DNA of 64,000 nucleotides, from positions 13,678,173 to 13,742,172 of the forward strand of contig LR990045.1 of the NCBI GenBank assembly GCA_905147135.1, given 5' to 3'. The stretch's first letter is position 1. Every line of letters starts with the position of its first letter. This document shows, piece by piece, positions 1-10,641 of the stretch. Below the pieces are notes generated by a model that saw only the letters and a program-made list of their open reading frames with translations, was not told the DNA's origin and made no database searches. A program made the position numbers and the translations under genes. Source of the stretch: Blastobasis lacticolella (taxonomy: Eukaryota; Arthropoda; Insecta; Lepidoptera; Blastobasidae).

Positions 1-699
1 ATAACAGCTCAAATAACTTTATGTCACGCACTAACGCACGTCACGCACAACTGTACGGTGCTGCGTTCCAGTGTGTGGATCGCCTAAATAATAATGGAAA
101 ATGACTGACAAGGACAGATTATCCAATAGATATTGCCATATCCACATTTTATATTTTCTACCACTGTCAGTTGATTCGGACTAAGCGTGGTCCTATTATA
201 GTGTGCATTGTTTTAAAGGCCTTGTGAAACACTAGATACTAACGTGAATCAAAACCTGAAATATGAAAATATATAATACCAGCGACCCGCCCCGGCAAGA
301 AGCAAGGTATACAGCACAAATAAAAGTATAAAAACAAGACTTAATTTGTAGTTATATCACATTTGTATAATATCTACATGTATATTTTATTAGTACTATA
401 TTTTTTATACAAGTCCCTATACAAAGGGGTTTTATCTACCGCAAAAACCAAGAGCTTGTTGCTCGTAAACGCTTAGAAATTTTGAAAAAGTCGAAAGGTA
501 ATAGTAGAGAATTTTGTAGGCTTTAATTTAGTAATGAATGATATTTCCGTTTTCGAGATATTTAAAAAAAAAACGGGCCATGTCGGGCCCCGTCACACCA
601 AAAGCTTCATAGCTACGGGAGGGGATTTCTGTTTTCATAATGAGGACATGCCTAGATACACAATGAACACCATTGTCCGACCTCCTCCAAATACGCGGA
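1..699. other. AT-rich intergenic or intronic sequence
   Basis: No supportable gene. Short open frames at 534-863 on both strands have no recognisable domain, and part of them overlaps the RTE debris at 700-815. A short stretch near 285-320 resembles a stretch near 36290-36325, suggesting a dispersed repeat. Confidence 0.4.
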
Positions 700-815
700 C
701 AATTTTTCACCTGGAGTGTTTCTACTCTTCCTTCTCCACTTCGCCCAGTGATAGCCATCCTCGCATCGTATGCTGTTGGCTCTCGCAACCGACTCGCACA
801 CATGGATTCAAGAAC
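700..815 (-). mobile_element. RTE-type LINE C-terminal fragment
   Basis: Read on the minus strand, one frame gives ESVARANSIR followed by HWAKWRRKSRN. This matches the C-terminal block of the RTE-type element at the right edge of the window, which reads ESNARANGLR then RAKWRRVSRKADPG. Only the last 35 codons or so are visible, so it is a 5'-truncated dead copy. Confidence 0.5.
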
Positions 816-2221
816 AAAACCTATAAGGTAAAAGCCGGATACTTGCCCCAGTGGGATAGTTGATAGCACTATATAAGGATGTTGGTGGCGTTACCGCTTT
901 ACCACAATTGAAAGTGCCCCCTTCCCGAAGGCCATGTAATCGCATCGTAGCCGCAGGCGTTTTAATCTTGTGAGTAAAAATCTTACGCGTTGAAGCTTTG
1001 ACGGGCGTCAAAATTATTTTGGTAAGTAATTTATATTGATAAATTATTATTTTTTTATATGTCTGAGCTAAATGCTAAATAAATACCTTTTTATTTATTT
1101 TATTTTATTTTTTTATAATTTTATTATTGATTGTGGCATCACTTTACTTTTTATTTCTATGCATGCATTTGGTTTTAAATAATACTTGTCCCTAAGGGCA
1201 ACTATCCGCAAGTTTAAAATTATTTAACAACCAATGACTTTTTTCTTTTGGTATGATTTCCAACTTATTGTGACTTCTTGCTTTAAAAAATAAATATATA
1301 CCTATTGGTCTATGCTATTATTCTATGTGAGCAAAATGCCTCATGAGTATAAGCGGAATAACCTTATTGCTATAAGGGGGGGGAACACAATATAGACTGC
1401 CTTCTGGGATAGTCTCGAAAAAATGCAGCGACGCGACATATGCTAATCTTCTGAACAGATCGTGGTTGGTGTGGATCTGAATATCCACATGGTCTAGATG
1501 AGACCCAAGACCGGATGAAATGGAGGTAAAACGCAAGAAAGCTGCTCCGGTCTCACAGACGCCAGGATGGTGATGATTTTATGGTTTAAAACATTAAAAA
1601 GAGTGATTAGACTCTGTTCTTACAATAATTATTTATATTTTGATTTGTGCATAATAAAGGATCTAAGTAAATAATAAACATTGATTATATCCAACAAAAT
1701 CTTAGTGAGGCGTCTATCCCCCGAAGCATTTTTACCGTCGGGCAACATCCGTCACAGTAGGCAACTATCCCCCATTTGAGAGGTCACGTAAAACAGCATT
1801 TACTTACTCCTTAGTAAGTATATATATATATTTCAACATGATAGAGTTTTTTTGAAAAGTGGGGCAACCATCTGGCTTTTACGCTAGTGTGTGTGTGTGT
1901 ATTCAACTTTACTTTGAATAGAAACCAATGAATTACAAACGAGAATACAATACATACCTATGAATTATATGAAGAAATGTGTCAATTCCATATATTGGGG
2001 TTGCTAAGAAATTGTAACTAAATTTCAAGTAGTATAGAGAATCTCCTAGTAGTTGATATTTCCTTTTCTTACATGTAATTATAGGATACACAACTTGCAG
2101 GGGTCCCTAAGAAAATGACCAGTATAGATAATTGTTAAATTAGGCTTAGGCAGTATGCTAGGACACCTCGGGCTAACATGTACCCACAGCGCAGGCCGAA
2201 TCTCCAGGCACGCTGCAAACA
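816..2221. other. AT-rich sequence with LINE-tail-like stretch
   Basis: No gene supported. The stretch 1055-1105 (ending in a TTTATT-rich run) reappears inverted at 12370-12415 and looks like a LINE 3' end. A short AT run lies near 1818-1834 and a short GT run near 1890-1900. Confidence 0.35.
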
Positions 2222-2410
2222 ATGACGCCATCCGAAGGACACTTGTCAAGCTGTTACCATCAAATACAGGCCGTATTGGAGCCGAATACCGGAACCGTAC
2301 AAGACGATGGCAACAGGCCTGACGGCATGACACTCACTGCATGGCAACGTGAGAAGGCGCTGGTGTGGGAGTACTTGTTGCTGCGCAGCGGCTGCGATCT
2401 CAGCTGCTGA
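2222..2410 (+). pseudogene. Degenerate retroelement fragment (DDGxRPDGMTL motif)
   Basis: A 62-codon open frame contains DDGNRPDGMTLTAW followed by a hydrophobic ALVWEY block. From memory, a DDGKRPDGMTL...LVWD block recurs in predicted proteins of many invertebrates that derive from repetitive elements. No catalytic motif is present and the frame is short, so this is probably a relic. The family name is not certain. Confidence 0.35.
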
Positions 2411-2456
2411 ATATCTTAAGCGAAGAAAATATGAAAATCTTACCTAAGACTAGAAC

Positions 2457-2468
2457 AACTACAACGTA
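2457..2468. repeat. Left target-site duplication of Penelope element
   Basis: The 12 bases AACTACAACGTA recur exactly at 4230-4241, immediately outside the right inverted repeat of the element. This brackets the Penelope-like element and gives its insertion boundaries as 2469-4229. Confidence 0.6.
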
Positions 2469-2502
2469 TAATGTTTTCAACTATCGCGGTTATTATTACA
2501 CA

Positions 2503-2572
2503 TTTTAAGGGTATGTTCCGGGTTTCCTACCGCGTACCTTTGTTGACGAGTAGCCGCCCAATATTTCGACAC
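2503..2572 (+). repeat. Left inverted repeat of Penelope element
   Basis: Reverse complement of 4165-4231 with a few mismatches and small indels. The shared core begins TTTTAAGGGTATGTTCCGGG and ends ATTTCGACAC. No CTGATGA...GAAA hammerhead core was found by eye in either arm. Confidence 0.75.
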
Positions 2573-3544
2573 TTGAAGGTGGAGAAGCGGAGGTCGAGCA
2601 GTGTATAACTCACCTTAATAACATCCACAGCAGAATGCGGTTCACATATGAGTTAGAGCAGGATAGGACTCTGGCATTTTTGGATGTGAAAGTGATGGTT
2701 CGGAAGGACGATACTCTTAGCCACACGGTTTACCGAAAACCAACTCACACGGACCGATACCTGCACGCGTCATCACATCACCACCCGCGACAATTGCACT
2801 CCGTGGTGACATCTTTGACCAGAAGAGCGAATGATCTTTGTGACAAGGATAATTTGAAACAAGAACTATCATATGTAGAATGTGTTCTACGTAGTAATGG
2901 ATACAAGGTCAAACGCAACATAACCAAGACCAAGAGGAAGCGACCACCGACGGTAGAACGACAACCAGCTTACCTGCCGTATCTCGAGGGAGTGACGGAT
3001 AGAATTGGTCGACTGTTAAGTAAATACTCAATAAAGACAATATTCACTCCTTTCAAGAAAATTTCGCAGAGTATGAGGTCACCTAAAGATACCTTCCCCT
3101 TGGAACATCCAAGTGTGTACAAGATTGATTGTAGTTGCGGGAAGTCTTATATCGGCCAAACCAAACGAACCATTTCGAGTCGTGTAAAGGAGCATATAAA
3201 AGCCATAAAAACAATCAGAGCTATAAGTCTGCCATTGCCCAACACCTCTTAGAATCTGGAAGTAACCACTGGATGGAGTTACATACCTCACGGGTGTTAT
3301 CTACTGAACGACACTACACTCCACGTTTAGTTAGGGAAGCCATCGTGAGGACAGATTTAGGTTATCGAATACTTGGTCACCAGTGATTCAGTCTCTAAAA
3401 CCAGAACTAGGTCGAAATAAGACTAAAAAAGTGAGTGATACGGTTAGTGTAGGGTGCCGTGACTTAAAAGTGAGTTCGAGTTCCAGTAGTAGCAAAAAAC
3501 TTGTGCAAAAGGGGGTAGATCGACTTCGGCCGCTTTATCGCTAA
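2554..3544 (+). pseudogene. Penelope RT thumb plus GIY-YIG endonuclease, two frameshifts
   Basis: The frame opens just inside the left repeat and reads [16 protein letters not shown] then LAFLDVKV, a block typical of the RT C-terminal side in Penelope elements. The linker is basic. The endonuclease part reads [16 protein letters not shown], the GIY-YIG core with a Cys pair. The frame is then broken twice. Near 3205-3215 it shifts to the frame reading [15 protein letters not shown] and VLSTERHYTPRLVREA. Near 3360 it shifts again to LSNTWSPVIQSLKPELG and ends at the TAA at 3542-3544. In the family, RT primes on DNA nicked by the endonuclease. This copy lacks the RT palm and cannot be active. 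Confidence 0.8.
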
Positions 3545-4164
3545 CCAACATCGTCCAGCGCTCGCAGCTCTCTAGTCGTCCCGTGCACAGACAACAACAA
3601 TTTGTAACACTGTTAGTGTTAAGAGTTTTCTTTGGCAGTGAAAACAGTGTTGGATTATGAGGTTTTAGTAATATTAACCATATTGCTCAAGTTGTGGAGT
3701 TGGCCAATTTCACAATTTTTCTCTCAATGGGTATCCTCTCACGACGCAGCGATATTAAAACATTTCTCAAAAATTCAAATAGAAGCCGATAGGAATCTAT
3801 TATATTACAATAACAAATTAGAATTACAAAAAAAATTCGGTATCTGTCAAAAAGTAATTTCTTATTCTTGGAGTTCGGTTTGGCTTTGGATACAAGGTAT
3901 CAGTAGTGAATGTTTATAAAAAAAGAACTTTCACGTATTATTTATATAGGTATATTAATTTTATTCTAAAAATGCATAAACTAAATTTAAAGATATTATA
4001 ATATTTATTAATATCTGCACATATTGGTGATATATTTTGTATCCAACCGAGATGTCTAGTATGTGAAATTATATTCAAAAAATATTTGACAGCCACTCGA
4101 TAAGTTTATGGCTCTGGATACTGCGATTCCACACCGTGGTCCCGTGACCATGGTGCATGCAACT
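3545..4164 (+). other. 3' untranslated part of the Penelope element
   Basis: Follows the last stop of the RT/GIY-YIG frame and runs to the right inverted repeat. A 95-codon open frame at 3632-3919 has no recognisable domain and is probably chance. Confidence 0.5.
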
Positions 4165-4231
4165 GTGTCGAAATATCGGGCTACTCGTCAACAAAGGTAC
4201 GCGGTAGGATACCCGGAACATACCCTTAAAA
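4165..4231 (-). repeat. Right inverted repeat of Penelope element
   Basis: Inverted copy of 2503-2572. Its outer edge overlaps by two bases the 12-bp direct repeat at 4230-4241. Confidence 0.75.
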
Positions 4232-4282
4232 CTACAACGTAGTTATTAACTTATTTATTATTATTATGTGTTATTTACTTAC

Positions 4283-4993
4283 AATTGTCGTTTTAACGAA
4301 AACGCAATACAGCACAACTATCTGAAAAACAGTTTGAAAAGGCAGGAAGATAATATTGATCCAGTGAACGGGACTGTAAGTTTGGGCATCCTCGTCGTCG
4401 ATCATGCGGCCGACGCAGGCTTTACTGCGATTTTCACCATCATCATCATCATCATCATCATCATCATTTATGGAGGGGCTTATTTTGACGACCTTCGAGA
4501 CGACGCTCAACCTGCTGTATCTTCGCGATGTAGCGCTCCGCTCACTTATAGCGCGTGAGATAACGCTGTGGTCACTCAAGGTATGTGGTGAGACATGCGA
4601 GACATGCGAGGCATGCGAACCACGCGAAGCATGCGAGTGATGCGAACCATGCGAACCACGCGAAGAGGCAATGCTGTCGCTGTTGCGTCGCGTGTACTCA
4701 CTTACAGACCGACGAAGAGTAGCGCGCGAGGTGAAACTGCGATTGATCATAAGGTGTGAGCCATTGGCGGTACGTGTACCGACTACACGCTCACTAGAAT
4801 CGCGTATGCCTAAGACGCTGCGAGATGCGACGCGTTTTTTCGCGTTTTTGTCTACATTGGCACTACCGTCACTGAACAGGTGACCCCGCCACGCCACGGA
4901 GATATGACTGGCACGATCATGGCCTGGAAGCTGGTCGTCACCCGCAGGTTCGTCCTTGGGAGGCGGTTCACCGCCATCAGCCGAATCAGTCAT
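4283..4993 (-). CDS. First coding exon of an unidentified His/Ser-rich acidic protein
   Basis: The ATG at 4993 opens a 236-codon frame that ends in a consensus splice donor, GTAAGT at 4277-4282, only a few bases before an in-frame stop. That supports a real exon. The product starts MTDSADGGEPPPKDEPAG and has a Ser/Arg-rich middle. Next come GSH/ASH/VSH repeats encoded by a degenerate 9-bp tandem repeat (about 4585-4665), then a run of nine Asp (a GAT/ATC microsatellite near 4440-4466). The last 30 or so codons are hydrophobic (INIIFLPF and VLYCVFV) and could be the start of a membrane segment. I do not recognise the family. Downstream exons would lie to the left; none could be assigned. The Penelope element at 2469-4229 sits in the following intron. 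Confidence 0.55.
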
Positions 4994-6063
4994 TGTTTAC
5001 ATAAGACTATTTTTTCACGTTGACTGCAACACAATTACAGACAATCTTATTAATCTTCTACGACTTTGTGTTCAACTTTGATTCAACTCAATGATTCGTG
5101 ATTCAATTCAATGAAAATAAGTTTTTGTCACAGTGATTGACGTTTAAAACTCTCTATCTAAAAATCTTTGGATCCGCTGGTTAGCTCTATGATTTGATAT
5201 AACGTCTATGAGTGCATCAAGCACTCATAGAGAAAAAATTGTGAATGCACTCTTTGTATAAATATGACGACTTTTTATAGATATGACGTAAAACGGGTCA
5301 ATTTCTTAGGGTGCACCCGTAGAGACCCGTGATGCAATCCGGCGATTCACAAGTAAAATTATAGATTAGAATACAAGATATCCCTAGCATTTTCTCCGTT
5401 ACGATTATGTTGTATTGAACCGCGTTGACCACATTTTCTGATCAGTCTTCAGTGGTGAAGTTTTTCACAAATGTGGAGGAGACAAAAGTCCAGCAGTGAA
5501 CTTTTACAAGCTGTTGACTCCCACGATCCTCCATGTCTACTCCAGGTCAAAAGAGTGTATAACACTGGTTTGAAAATCGTTTGTTCAATGAACGCTGGGT
5601 CTTCGGCTCGAAATACGCCGAGTCAATTAACATGGGCTCGAGAAATCATCGGCACGAAGCACTACCAGTCGAATGAATTGAAAGTCTCCGGACCGAGAAA
5701 TTGGATTGTTTAAAAAATCATCGAGTTGTATTGTCAGTGTGTATTTTCTGTTTTAATTATTTTACTAAATATTTTATGTTTCTTGTTTATATTTTTATTG
5801 GTAATTTAATTTATTTTTTGCCTTTATATTAATCATTATCATCATTGGCCTCAAACATCTATTATAGATGATTTAACAACGTAATTGTTAATGGTAGGGC
5901 ACTTAAAATATAATACAGTAAATTAAAATAAAATAAGAAACATGTCGTCCAGCGGAATAGAACAGCAACAACACCTTCCACTCGGGTGTATCGTAATAGT
6001 AGTTTAGGCAACTGTCATATAAAAGGGGGTATTAAAACATAATTATCTGTTTATCCTAATTAT
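4994..6063. other. Upstream region of the His/Ser-rich gene; no gene seen
   Basis: AT-rich. Contains the inverted repeat TATGAGTGC...GCACTCATA near 5208-5230. A short match to the repeat family ending CCAGCAGTGGACTG lies near 5472-5500. No splice-bounded open frame was found. Confidence 0.35.
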
Positions 6064-6067
6064 ATGC

Positions 6068-6132
6068 AGCTGCATACACTACTTTATCTACACTCTGAAA
6101 ATTTGAGTGTAGATAAAGTAGTGTATGCAGCT
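6068..6132. repeat. Perfect 28-bp hairpin
   Basis: Arms 6068-6095 and 6105-6132 are perfect inverse complements, with the 9-base loop TGAAAATTT. The length would suit a small-RNA precursor, but perfect pairing also fits a palindromic transposon end. It abuts the dispersed repeat at 6140-6360. Confidence 0.7.
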
Positions 6133-6139
6133 ACAATTT

Positions 6140-6370
6140 CGTACCTATAATTTTTTCGACTTTGCTGGAAGTAAAGCTGCGAGTCGGTTTTGTTGTACCT
6201 ACGCATCGAGGATATCAAGCGGCAGAAAATTCACTTCACTACTTTCACATTTGTCTATTTATTTGCTTCAAACAAGAAAAAACATTTACAAACACAAATT
6301 ACAAAAATTAGAAAAAATATTCTGTTTAGCGGGAAAATAATTACACACAAATATAAACAGGAAAATTTGA
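6140..6370 (+). repeat. Dispersed repeat, copy 1
   Basis: The sequence around TTACAAAAATTAGAAAAAAT and GGGAAAATAATT reappears inverted at 12480-12660. Pieces also recur near 48680-48720 (with its duplicate near 54072-54112) and inverted at 55795-55880. No protein was recognised; probably a non-autonomous element. Confidence 0.45.
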
Positions 6371-7195
6371 ATTTTGAATTGTTTAAAGATATTTAGGTAT
6401 TCAGCCTACATTTCGCCGTGTCTCGGCACCCAACAAAAAATTAAAAAATAAAAGTGTTGCATAATGATTAAAAAGTTATTTTACATTACAGCTGTAATGA
6501 AATTAGTATGGAAAATCTAGGATCAAGAATCAAATACTCCCTCCTCCTATGTTATACTCCCTCTACGTGGGAAATGCTGTATCGAAAAGTGATTTTTTTA
6601 AATTTTATTGACTGGCGTGAAAAAAGTGTATCCTTAAACAACTGTTTTCGAACATGAAATTGGAACATTTACGCTATGAGTGAAGATAAAGATTGTTATA
6701 ACCTTATGAAGTAGCTCGTATAAAGTCTTACGGACAGACCACCTAGGACTGACGCTAGCTAAAATATGGGCCACCCGCCTACGCCAAGGGAGGAGGTTGT
6801 GGCAAGTCTTGATATTGGTATATTAATTTCCAACACAAAAGTCATAGACGGTTACCAGTGTAATAGAAACAGATATAACGACACGTTCTTGAAGGAAATT
6901 ACCACGCTACACATGTAGCAATAGGTGAGTGTCTTAATCCATGCAAATTGTAATATATTTCATTCCATGAAAGCAATTCCAGTGTGTGAATTTTCATCGC
7001 ATTATGGTAGCAATAAAAGTCTTAGATATAAATTATTGTGATTGCACTTTATGGCTCGGCGCTACATTATAGAATACGCCATTTCATAACTCGCAAATTT
7101 ATCAACACCCCTATATAACCTAGCATTAGCAATAAAAACTTCTACAATGGTCAATCCTAGCTGTCGAGTTTCACCTTAATCTCTTATTTCTATTA
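6371..7195. other. No gene seen
   Basis: AT-rich sequence without splice-bounded open frames or a repeat that I could match elsewhere in the window. Confidence 0.3.
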
Positions 7196-7199
7196 TTAT

Positions 7200-7390
7200 C
7201 TTCCAGCTTCGGCTTCTGCCAGGGTCCGCTTTAAACCTCTTTTTTCTCCATTTTGCTCGGTCTTCAGCATCCTCACGTTTTTAAGCCGTCGTCGGCTCTC
7301 GCATCCGATTCGGCGATGTCCACCCATCGCTTCTTGGATCTCCCGAGGGACCTCTTTTCTGTTCGGTAAGTTTATGCACTTATTACCCAC
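7200..7390 (-). mobile_element. RTE-type LINE C-terminal fragment
   Basis: The minus strand reads MGNKCINLPNRKEVPREIQE, equivalent to GNRCLNLLVSGKRPRG in the RTE element at 62970-64000. After a frame change it continues with the AES/RANGLR-type block and a Trp/Lys/Arg-rich end. Only the C-terminal 60 or so codons remain. Confidence 0.55.
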
Positions 7391-7800
7391 GCATCCTTGG
7401 CGTAGACATCTAAATGAATTTATAGATAAGCTTTTGCCCCTCCACTGTATCCTCTACTAGACCTCGCCTTTGCTACCATATTTTAGCTCACATGTATACA
7501 TGTATACTAATCCGAAGCGTAAATACTTCCCAGACAGTTTTTTAAGCAAGCGTTTTTATGTCTCACCGCCTTCATAATCCCGTGTCTTTGTCAATTCTCC
7601 TACCACCTTTCGACGAGCCGAATTCTTTGCGTCCGAGTTTGAGGATACATTTGCGGCAGAACTAATTAGTGGTTTCGACCTTTGCTTTCGGGTCAAGGCT
7701 TGCAGCTGCCTCCATGAACTCTTGGTTCTTATCCCTCAGAGTCCACCACTTAATAGACGGTCTGCACCATTCTGCAGTAGAGCATCTACCACCTATTATT
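7391..7800. other. No gene seen
   Basis: Flank of the LINE at 7803-11600. Nothing supportable was read in it. Confidence 0.3.
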
Positions 7801-8083
7801 TATAATAAATATAATAATAATAATAATAATTTATTTGCCAAAATTACAACCTTACAAAGTATTATGGTACAATTATAACAATCTTTAAGTTCTTACAGAT
7901 AATAACAAAAATAGAAATACAATGCAGTTGTGTTCATATTAGGGCGGATTCCCTGACTCCTGCACTAGGATGACCTGTATTGCAGGAGACAGTCATTCCT
8001 CAATTTAGAATTTGGTTTTGTTTTCAGCCATGAGCGGTTATCCTCTGAAGCTTTCCACTTATTAGGTTACAATATATTGGAAA

Positions 8084-8215
8084 TTGTGCGTGTGTGTGCT
8101 CGTGTGCGTATTCTTGTTGGTGTGTGTGTGTTTGTGTGTGTGTGTGTGCGTGGGTGTGTGTGTGTGTGTTTGTGTGTGTGTTCGTGGGTGTGTGTGTGTG
8201 TGTGCGTTTGTGGGT
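8084..8215. repeat. (GT)n microsatellite in LINE 3' untranslated region
   Basis: Imperfect GT run with scattered interruptions, about 280 bp from the LINE 3' end. A second (GT)n at 62305-62388 sits at a similar distance from a related LINE tail. Confidence 0.9.
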
Positions 8216-8261
8216 TATGTTTTCATACACATGAGTTATTTATTGACCCCATTGATATTGC

Positions 8262-10118
8262 CTACTCTAGTAGGGTCTCCGTATCATTGTAATTTATGGT
8301 TAGTAGCCAAGAATTTAGCTTAGACTTAACTTGGTAGCTAGTCAAAGTGTAGAGATTCAATTTATTGTTTATTTTATTATATAGTACTGTACTTAAGATT
8401 TCAAATTGTTTTCGAGCAAAGGCAGTACGACATGTACTAATGTCACATACAGGCATGCCCCGCCTCTTACTTGCGACTTTATCATTAAGCGGAAGTTTCA
8501 AATGCTTTTTCAATATTGTACGCAAGACAAAAAGCTTCCTGACTGTGAGGACCTGACATTCCAAGTATAGTGAGGTCGTGGGATATAATCGAGGTTTCGA
8601 TGTTAAGACCTTAAGAACAGCACGTTGGGCACGTTCAAGATGGAGGAGTCGTGTCTTAGCAGCTCCACCCCAGGCGGGGATGCAGTAAGATAATATTGAT
8701 TCGCACAAGGCAGAATATACCATAAGCAGAGTCTCCCTGTTCGCAGAACATCTTAGGTTTTTAAAAGCAAATATAAGTTTTCGCACCCGCCCGGTAAGGC
8801 TTTCAACTTGGTAGCTCCAATCCAGCCGCTGGTCTATGATAACACCCAGATACTTTATATGGCTAACCATGGCAAGGGGCCGGCAGTTACAATGACTGGT
8901 TGATTTCCTACAACTGTGGGCTACAATGGAACCCAAGTTCTGGGGCAAATTATTTTTACCTTTATTCAACGAGAAGCGTATATATTTAGTTTTTTCCAAA
9001 TTAAGAGTAAGTAGGTTGTCTCCAAGAAATCGCATAACGGTACGTAGAGATGACTCAGCCGAATTAGTTACAGCGTTCCAGTTAGGACCATAAACCAGCA
9101 TTACTGTGTCATCAGCATAGGCATAGATCTCACAATTTTGAAGACCTAGCTCACACATATCATTGATATAGATAAGGAAGAGTGTAGGTCCAATAATACT
9201 GCCTTGGGGCACCCCAAAAGTCACACTTTCCTCATCACTTAACACTGTGCCAATCTTAGTGCGCTGTGTACGACCCCGTAGATAGTCGGAGAATATATCC
9301 AAGGCAACACCACGCACTCCCATGTCTTCCAGTTTTGCCACGAGGATGGGAATGGAGATAGTGTCGAATGCTTTACAAAGATCGAGAAATATACCACAGC
9401 ATTTAAGTTTATTATCAAGTTTACCAACCACTGAGCTGGAGAATCTAAGAACAGCATCTTCAGTTGAGATACCCCGCCTGAATCCAAATTGATTTCTAGA
9501 TAATAGGGAATTCTTTTCCAAAAACTCGATTAATGCATTGTTTAGGATGCGTTCTAGAATTTTAGATATTACAGGCAGGACCGATATAGGTCTGTAGTTA
9601 GTGATTTGGCTTTTATCGCCAGACTTGTATATGGGGTGAACAATTGCCCTTTTAAAGAATTCAGGAAATGTTCCTGAGTTTATTGAGATGTTGCATATGT
9701 GCGTGATAGGTGGTACAAGCACTTTCCGTGCCGCCCTCAACACAATCACAGGGATGTCATCCCATCCCGCTGCGCAATCACTCCGTAGGTTCATAATAAT
9801 TGTCTCTACGTCGGCATAGTCGGGAGGAAGTATAACCAGAGAGTTTGTAGGAGATCTAGTTTCCATTGAAGGTAGGCTTTGTCTTGAATTTTGGCTGTCA
9901 TTTATTATTTTTTCAGCTAATAATCTACCCGTATTCGCAAACGTTTCATTTACCTTGGAGGCGGTTATCTTTAGGTCAGGATCTAGGTCAAGAAGTTGGT
10001 TATGAGACTTGCCAGAATTATACCCGTGGGTAATCCTTCTTATGACGTTCCAAGTAGCCTTAGGGTTTGTTTTGGCTTTTAGGAATTCGTTATTTTGGTT
10101 CTTGACAGAAGTATACAA
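8262..10118 (-). CDS. LINE ORF2: reverse transcriptase (endonuclease missing)
   Basis: Open frame of 618 codons. Visible RT motifs are YRPISVLPVISKILERI, FLDLCKAFDTIS (motif A), FGVPQGSIIGPTLFL (motif B) and YAYADDTVML (motif C, with YADD at 9108-9119). A CR1/jockey-type C-terminal region follows. The product would copy the element RNA by target-primed reverse transcription. The ATG at 10118 is not the natural start: it lies 5 bp inside a deletion joint, and the natural ORF2 start is at 10282 in another frame. The RT frame has no internal stop, so loss of the endonuclease looks recent or the copy could still be mobilised in trans. Confidence 0.8.
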   Translation of the reverse strand: MYTSVKNQNNEFLKAKTNPKATWNVIRRITHGYNSGKSHNQLLDLDPDLKITASKVNETFANTGRLLAEKIINDSQNSRQSLPSMETRSPTNSLVILPPDYADVETIIMNLRSDCAAGWDDIPVIVLRAARKVLVPPITHICNISINSGTFPEFFKRAIVHPIYKSGDKSQITNYRPISVLPVISKILERILNNALIEFLEKNSLLSRNQFGFRRGISTEDAVLRFSSSVVGKLDNKLKCCGIFLDLCKAFDTISIPILVAKLEDMGVRGVALDIFSDYLRGRTQRTKIGTVLSDEESVTFGVPQGSIIGPTLFLIYINDMCELGLQNCEIYAYADDTVMLVYGPNWNAVTNSAESSLRTVMRFLGDNLLTLNLEKTKYIRFSLNKGKNNLPQNLGSIVAHSCRKSTSHCNCRPLAMVSHIKYLGVIIDQRLDWSYQVESLTGRVRKLIFAFKNLRCSANRETLLMVYSALCESILSYCIPAWGGAAKTRLLHLERAQRAVLKVLTSKPRLYPTTSLYLECQVLTVRKLFVLRTILKKHLKLPLNDKVASKRRGMPVCDISTCRTAFARKQFEILSTVLYNKINNKLNLYTLTSYQVKSKLNSWLLTINYNDTETLLE

Positions 10119-10282
10119 AATTGATCGAAGTTTTTGTTAATGGAGCGGATGTTCATGTGAATTATTTTTAAAGCATTTATATTCATAGACAGTTTTGTTG
10201 CGCAATCTTCTGGGGTACTAGACAGAGAATGTGACACACTATAATTATCTATATCTGAAATAACATTAATTTGATTAGCCAT
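10079..10282 (-). pseudogene. LINE ORF2 N-terminus: start of endonuclease domain, truncated
   Basis: The ATG at 10282 opens a frame reading LKIIHMNIRSINKNFDQFC, the usual first strand of the apurinic-type endonuclease of such LINEs (IxxxNIRSI...F). After about 57 codons it runs into sequence whose other frame is the linker before the RT (VKNQNNEFLKAKTNPKATWN). The rest of the endonuclease, normally about 200 codons, is missing at this joint near 10110-10125, and the frame changes there. Confidence 0.75.
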
Positions 10283-10641
10283 TTAATATATAGACATTTG
10301 TTTTATATAGGATTCCCAAGAACAGCAGTAGATACCTATATGTGCGGTAGTAGGACTCACAGAGTATTTTTGTCGTGCCACTAATCATAAAATATACGTT
10401 TTGTGTAAATATTTGTTTGAGAGTGTAATTAGAATAGTTAAGTTTTAAATGCAGTTTTGTTTGTGAATGATGTGGTGTGATGTTTGATTTCATATTTGTA
10501 TGGTACAAAGATAAGTGCAACTTATTGTATAAAGTGTATGGATAATGTTTACATTTGATCCACAGTTTAAGTTTAAGATAGTACGGAGTATAGTGACAGC
10601 CAGATACTATGTACAGCACAAAGAGAAAAGTTAGGATATAT

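Larger units (their letters stand above)
2469..4229 (+). mobile_element. Penelope-like retroelement, 5'-truncated, inverted flanking repeats
   Basis: Contains the C-terminal part of a Penelope-type reverse transcriptase fused to a GIY-YIG endonuclease. Flanking inverted repeats lie at 2503-2572 and 4165-4231 (about 67-70 bp). A 12-bp direct repeat flanks the unit at 2457-2468 and 4230-4241. Penelope elements are known for terminal repeats that can be inverted because a truncated copy abuts the main one; the layout here fits that. The coding frame starts right at the inner edge of the left repeat, so most of the RT domain is missing. It lies in the intron downstream of the exon at 4283-4993, in the opposite orientation to that gene. 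Confidence 0.8.

Noticed and set aside
2503..4231. Hammerhead ribozyme in the Penelope repeats
   Set aside because: These ribozymes are known in Penelope elements, but I could not find the CTGATGA and GAAA cores in the right spacing by eye on either strand.
8077..8323. Open frames of 68-79 codons on both strands
   Set aside because: They are translations of the (GT)n microsatellite and have no amino-acid content beyond Cys/Val or Thr/His repeats.
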